Assembly (NCBI GenBank): GCA_036401395.1
Contig: DASWUZ010000277.1
Span: 1-16,627 of the forward strand
Reading direction: 5' to 3'
DNA: 16,627 nt
Source: DASWUZ01 sp036401395
GTDB taxonomy: Bacteria; Acidobacteriota; Terriglobia; Terriglobales; Acidobacteriaceae
Below, in pieces: positions 14,378 to 16,627 of this stretch (position 1 is the first letter of the stretch; every line of letters starts with the position of its first letter). Under the pieces are notes generated by a model. It searched no databases. It was not told the DNA's origin and was given only the letters and a program-made list of their open reading frames with translations. The position numbers were made by a program, and so were the translations under genes.

Positions 14378-15409
14378 TCATGGCTGTCCGGCAAAGTCCT
14401 TCAATCGCTCGCGCAGCGTTTGATACGCGCGAAACAGTAGCGATTTAGTAGCCGACTCGCTGAGCTTGAGTACCTTGCCGATCTCCTTGTAATCCATCCC
14501 CTGATACTTATGCATTAACACGGCATTTCGCTGCCGCTCCGGCAAGGCCAGCACGTGCTCGCGAATCGCCCGCATGCGCTCGTCCTTGACCAGCTCCAAC
14601 TCGACGGTCGCCCTGGGATCAGCCAGGTCCGGCTGCAAACCCGTCTCTGGATCGGCCTGATCGAGATATACATTCTGCGCGGCCTTCTCATGCTTGTGAT
14701 CGCGCGCATGGTTCACGCCGAGGTTGGTCGCAATGCGGTAGAGCCAGGTCGAAAACTGTGCCTCGGCTCGATACGAAGCCCTAGACCGGTACACCCGCAG
14801 GAATACCTCCTGGGCCAGTTCTTCAGCAATTGCCTGGTTCCTCACCATGCGGAACATGTAGTGGAGGATCGGTTTGCGATACTTCTCGATCAGGTAGGTA
14901 TAACCGCTGTCATCACCCTCCCTGACCCGGAGCATGATCTCGGAATCCGATACTTCGACGCCGTCGATTACGGTGCTGCGTGAACGGCCCGAAGCCAGGG
15001 CGGGCCGCGCCCCCTGCCACGACTTCTCTCCAGGAGAGGTGTGCTCCCACGACCGGCGATCCGTCATTTGACCAAGCGCTAAGCTAGCCATACCCTTACC
15101 AACCCCATTTCCTCCCAGAGGTTGCGCCAAGTCCGCAGTTTCAGATCTATCTAGATCGTCGGGGTCAGCCTCATCCAGGCTTGGCTCGTCTGCATTTTGC
15201 TCAGGATGCTGGCCGGCGAACATAGCCTGCTCATCTTTACTTGAGACGTCTCGATCGTCAGTCGCAGCTTCCTCGTCGCCAGTGTCAGGCTCGTCCTCAA
15301 AGTCCCTGCCTGCGTTCAAATCTTCGCCCGGATCGGTGCCGTTTCGTGCGGACGGAGCCTCCCCATCTCGGGTCTTCAATGGCGCTTTTGGCTCTGGAGG
15401 TCTGGGCAT
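14378..15409 (-). CDS. ECF (RpoE-like) sigma factor with long acidic N-terminal extension
   Basis: The C-terminal 190 residues are a complete ECF sigma factor. Region 2 runs from about 155 to 238 (ILHYMFRMVRNQAIAEELAQEVFLRVYRSR, then FSTWLYRIATNLGVNHARD). Region 4 runs from about 285 to 340 (LPERQRNAVLMHKYQGMDYKEIGKVLKLSESATKSLLFRAYQTLRERL) and contains the helix-turn-helix for the -35 element. About 150 residues precede region 2. The first 100 are highly acidic and Pro-rich (for example DFEDEPDTGDEEAATDDRD), which is unusual for ECF factors. The ATG at 15409 has no ribosome binding site; a TACAAT hexamer (15424-15429) lies 14 bases upstream, so a near-leaderless transcript is possible. The alternative ATG 15091 (residue 107) has AAGGG close before it and would give 237 residues. 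The anti-sigma factor follows in the same operon. Confidence 0.88.
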   Translation of the reverse strand: MPRPPEPKAPLKTRDGEAPSARNGTDPGEDLNAGRDFEDEPDTGDEEAATDDRDVSSKDEQAMFAGQHPEQNADEPSLDEADPDDLDRSETADLAQPLGGNGVGKGMASLALGQMTDRRSWEHTSPGEKSWQGARPALASGRSRSTVIDGVEVSDSEIMLRVREGDDSGYTYLIEKYRKPILHYMFRMVRNQAIAEELAQEVFLRVYRSRASYRAEAQFSTWLYRIATNLGVNHARDHKHEKAAQNVYLDQADPETGLQPDLADPRATVELELVKDERMRAIREHVLALPERQRNAVLMHKYQGMDYKEIGKVLKLSESATKSLLFRAYQTLRERLKDFAGQP

Positions 15410-15608
15410 GAACTAGTTGGACGATTGTACGCGGCTGGGGTTGGCCGGCACAGTCTCGGCGCAACGCCGCGGTTGCTGCTCCCGTCTAGATAGAAAGAGG
15501 CAGGAGATCGCGACCCCGAAAAGTTTAAAACAGCCCACAATGCGCCAGCAGCACCCGCCAGAGCCCTATAATCGCGGAACCTTCATAGATGGCACGCTCT
15601 GCGGCGAA

Positions 15609-15719
15609 CCCGGCTGTCACCGGGGCACACCACACCGAAAAGGCCAACCCCTCAAAGGTCGGCCTTTCGGATTTCACTATGGAGGTAGCCTACGGGACCT
15701 GAAAAGGGGTCTGGGCTAC
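15609..15719 (+). other. Cluster of three stem-loops in the 528-base intergenic region
   Basis: The gap 15410-15937 lies between divergent genes and holds no recognised gene. Three consecutive hairpins are visible. A: CCCGG/CCGGG, 15609-15624. B: CCGAAA-A-GGCC-A-ACC paired with GGT-C-GGCC-TTTCGG, 15635-15670, about 13 bp with one bulge and one mismatch. C: GTAGCCTA paired with TGGGCTAC plus an inner GACC/GGTC, 15685-15719. Hairpin C has a U-G wobble that pairs only in plus-strand RNA. TATAAT at 15567-15572 could be a -10 box, without a clear -35. This could be a small RNA or a leader. A 71-codon open frame (ATG 15541 to TGA 15755) covers the same bases but has no ribosome binding site and no recognisable product. 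Confidence 0.45.
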
Positions 15720-15733
15720 ACATCGCCATTCAC

Positions 15734-15799
15734 ATGGACGTATTCCTTGTGCTGACTATCGTAGCCCTCGTCGCAGTGCTTCTTAAACTGCTGCTGTAG
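15734..15799 (+). CDS. Possible 21-residue hydrophobic membrane peptide
   Basis: An ATG-to-TAG frame encodes MDVFLVLTIVALVAVLLKLLL, a single uninterrupted hydrophobic helix long enough to cross a membrane. No convincing ribosome binding site precedes it. It sits between stem-loop clusters in the intergenic region. It resembles the size class of KdpF-like or stress-induced small membrane peptides, but no family is recognised and it may be chance. Confidence 0.25.
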   Translation: MDVFLVLTIVALVAVLLKLLL

Positions 15800-15810
15800 T
15801 GCTTCACAAC

Positions 15811-15837
15811 CCCGGGGCGGACGCCATCCGCTCCGGG
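15811..15837 (+). repeat. 11-bp stem-loop, possible terminator
   Basis: CCCGGGGCGGA and TCCGCTCCGGG pair around the loop CGCCA, with one G-U wobble that works only in plus-strand RNA. No T-run follows (CATAACTAG), so termination would be weak or Rho-assisted. It lies just after the tiny hydrophobic frame and about 100 bases before the copper-lipoprotein gene. Confidence 0.5.
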
Positions 15838-15937
15838 CATAACTAGAATAAGAGATAAGTCAGCATAATGCCACTACCAATCGCGCGCGCCACCACATAA
15901 TCAAACCGAACGTAACTGCGAGGCCCGAGAACAACCG

Positions 15938-16627
15938 ATGAAGAGCACCAGACCTCTCCTGTTGATCTGCACCGCACTCCTCGTCACAACGGGATGCAGA
16001 AAGCCCGAACCAGCTCCCGCCACAACAACCGCCGTCACAAAGCCAAACGCGACCATCGACTGGAACACGGCGGGTACCATCACCGGCACAATCCACTACG
16101 CGAAAAAGGCTCCGCCGCGCGTAGAGATTGACATGGGACAGGACCCTGCCTGCGCCCTCACCGGCGGCACCAACCTCACCGAACAATATCTAGTCCGCAA
16201 CGGCAAATTGCAGAACGTCTTCCTCTCCATCACCGACGGCCTAGGCAACAAAGCCTACGCCGCCCCGACGACCTCGGTGAACCTTGACCAGAAAGGCTGC
16301 CGCTTCACGCCACACGTCATCGGAGTCATGGTCGGCCAGCCGGTGCGCTACACCAACAGCGACCCCACGATGCACAACGTCCACACCACCCCCGACAACG
16401 GCAACGCGGAGGTCAACATCGCCCAGCCCCCCATGGCTGGCACCCTCGAGCAGGCATTCAAACACTCCGCCACCATGCTCCCCGTAGCCTGCGCCAATCA
16501 CCCCTGGATGCAGGCCTTCATCAACATCGCGCCCAGCCCTTTCTATTCCGTCTCAAACGAAAACGGCCACTTCGAAATTCACGGCCTGCCGCCAGGCGTC
16601 TACACCCTCACCGCCACCCACGAACAA
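15938..16627 (+). CDS. Cupredoxin-like copper lipoprotein with carboxypeptidase-regulatory-like domain, 5' part
   Basis: The gene runs off the window after 230 codons. The N-terminus MKSTRPLLLICTALLVTTGC is a lipoprotein signal with the lipidated Cys at 20, followed by a Pro/Ala/Thr linker. Residues about 44-200 resemble a cupredoxin fold. H146 or H149 in DPTMHNVHTTP plus C185, H188 and M191 in CANHPWM give the His, Cys, His, Met set of a type-1 blue copper site. Residues from about 204 (SVSNENGHFEIHGLPPGVYTLTATHE) begin an Ig-like carboxypeptidase-regulatory-like domain. The protein probably sits on the membrane surface and carries electrons or copper. A link to cytochrome oxidase genes downstream is possible, but they are outside the window. 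No strong ribosome binding site precedes the ATG. Cysteines C71 and C121 could form a disulfide. Confidence 0.85.
   Translation, partial: MKSTRPLLLICTALLVTTGCRKPEPAPATTTAVTKPNATIDWNTAGTITGTIHYAKKAPPRVEIDMGQDPACALTGGTNLTEQYLVRNGKLQNVFLSITDGLGNKAYAAPTTSVNLDQKGCRFTPHVIGVMVGQPVRYTNSDPTMHNVHTTPDNGNAEVNIAQPPMAGTLEQAFKHSATMLPVACANHPWMQAFINIAPSPFYSVSNENGHFEIHGLPPGVYTLTATHEQ

Noticed and set aside
15417..15755. 112-codon frame, or its 71-codon part from ATG 15541, as a protein gene
   Set aside because: It has no ribosome binding site, no recognisable domain and an odd Gly/Arg/Pro/His composition, and it overlaps the stem-loop cluster. Kept only as an alternative reading of the intergenic region.

Overview
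The window looks like chromosomal DNA of an acidobacterium, probably of the Terriglobales/Acidobacteriaceae type. That placement rests on remembered gene styles, not a search: a moderately GC-rich sequence, a short Cys4 zinc-ribbon protein, a cupredoxin lipoprotein fused to a carboxypeptidase-regulatory-like domain, an ECF sigma/anti-sigma pair followed by a DUF3106-like protein, and an archaeal-style ATP-dependent DNA ligase. No tRNA, rRNA, CRISPR array, insertion sequence or phage gene was seen.

Layout. Bases 1-1582 (+) hold the 3' end of ilvN and complete ilvC, two steps of branched-chain amino acid synthesis. Bases 1666-3606 (-) hold the DNA ligase, convergent with ilvC. prfA and prmC (3838-5816, +) overlap by ATGA: release factor 1 and the methylase that modifies its GGQ glutamine. 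On the minus strand follow a secreted TPR protein with two retropepsin-like domains (5841-7526), the disaggregase ClpB (7632-10280), Hsp20 (10442-10990) and a small zinc-ribbon protein (11179-11460). A proline dehydrogenase lies on the plus strand (11717-12655). Next comes a minus-strand cluster, read from 15409 down to 12677: an ECF sigma factor, a membrane anti-sigma factor and an exported proline-rich/DUF3106-like protein. After a 528-base intergenic region rich in stem-loops, a type-1 copper lipoprotein begins at 15938 and runs off the window.

How the genes work together. Hsp20 and ClpB form a heat-shock aggregation/disaggregation pair, but a hairpin with a UUCG loop and a T-rich tail lies between them, so clpB is either transcribed separately or fed by read-through. 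The sigma/anti-sigma/DUF3106 cluster looks like an envelope-stress regulon core whose third member may sit on the periplasmic side. prfA-prmC is an enzyme-substrate pair. The other genes are ordinary housekeeping genes.

I did not find a clear new defence, mobile or biosynthetic system. The least explained parts are the structured intergenic region 15541-15840, the exact 18-residue repeats in the DUF3106-like protein, the long acidic N-terminus of the sigma factor, the double aspartyl-protease architecture, and the hairpin between hsp20 and clpB.
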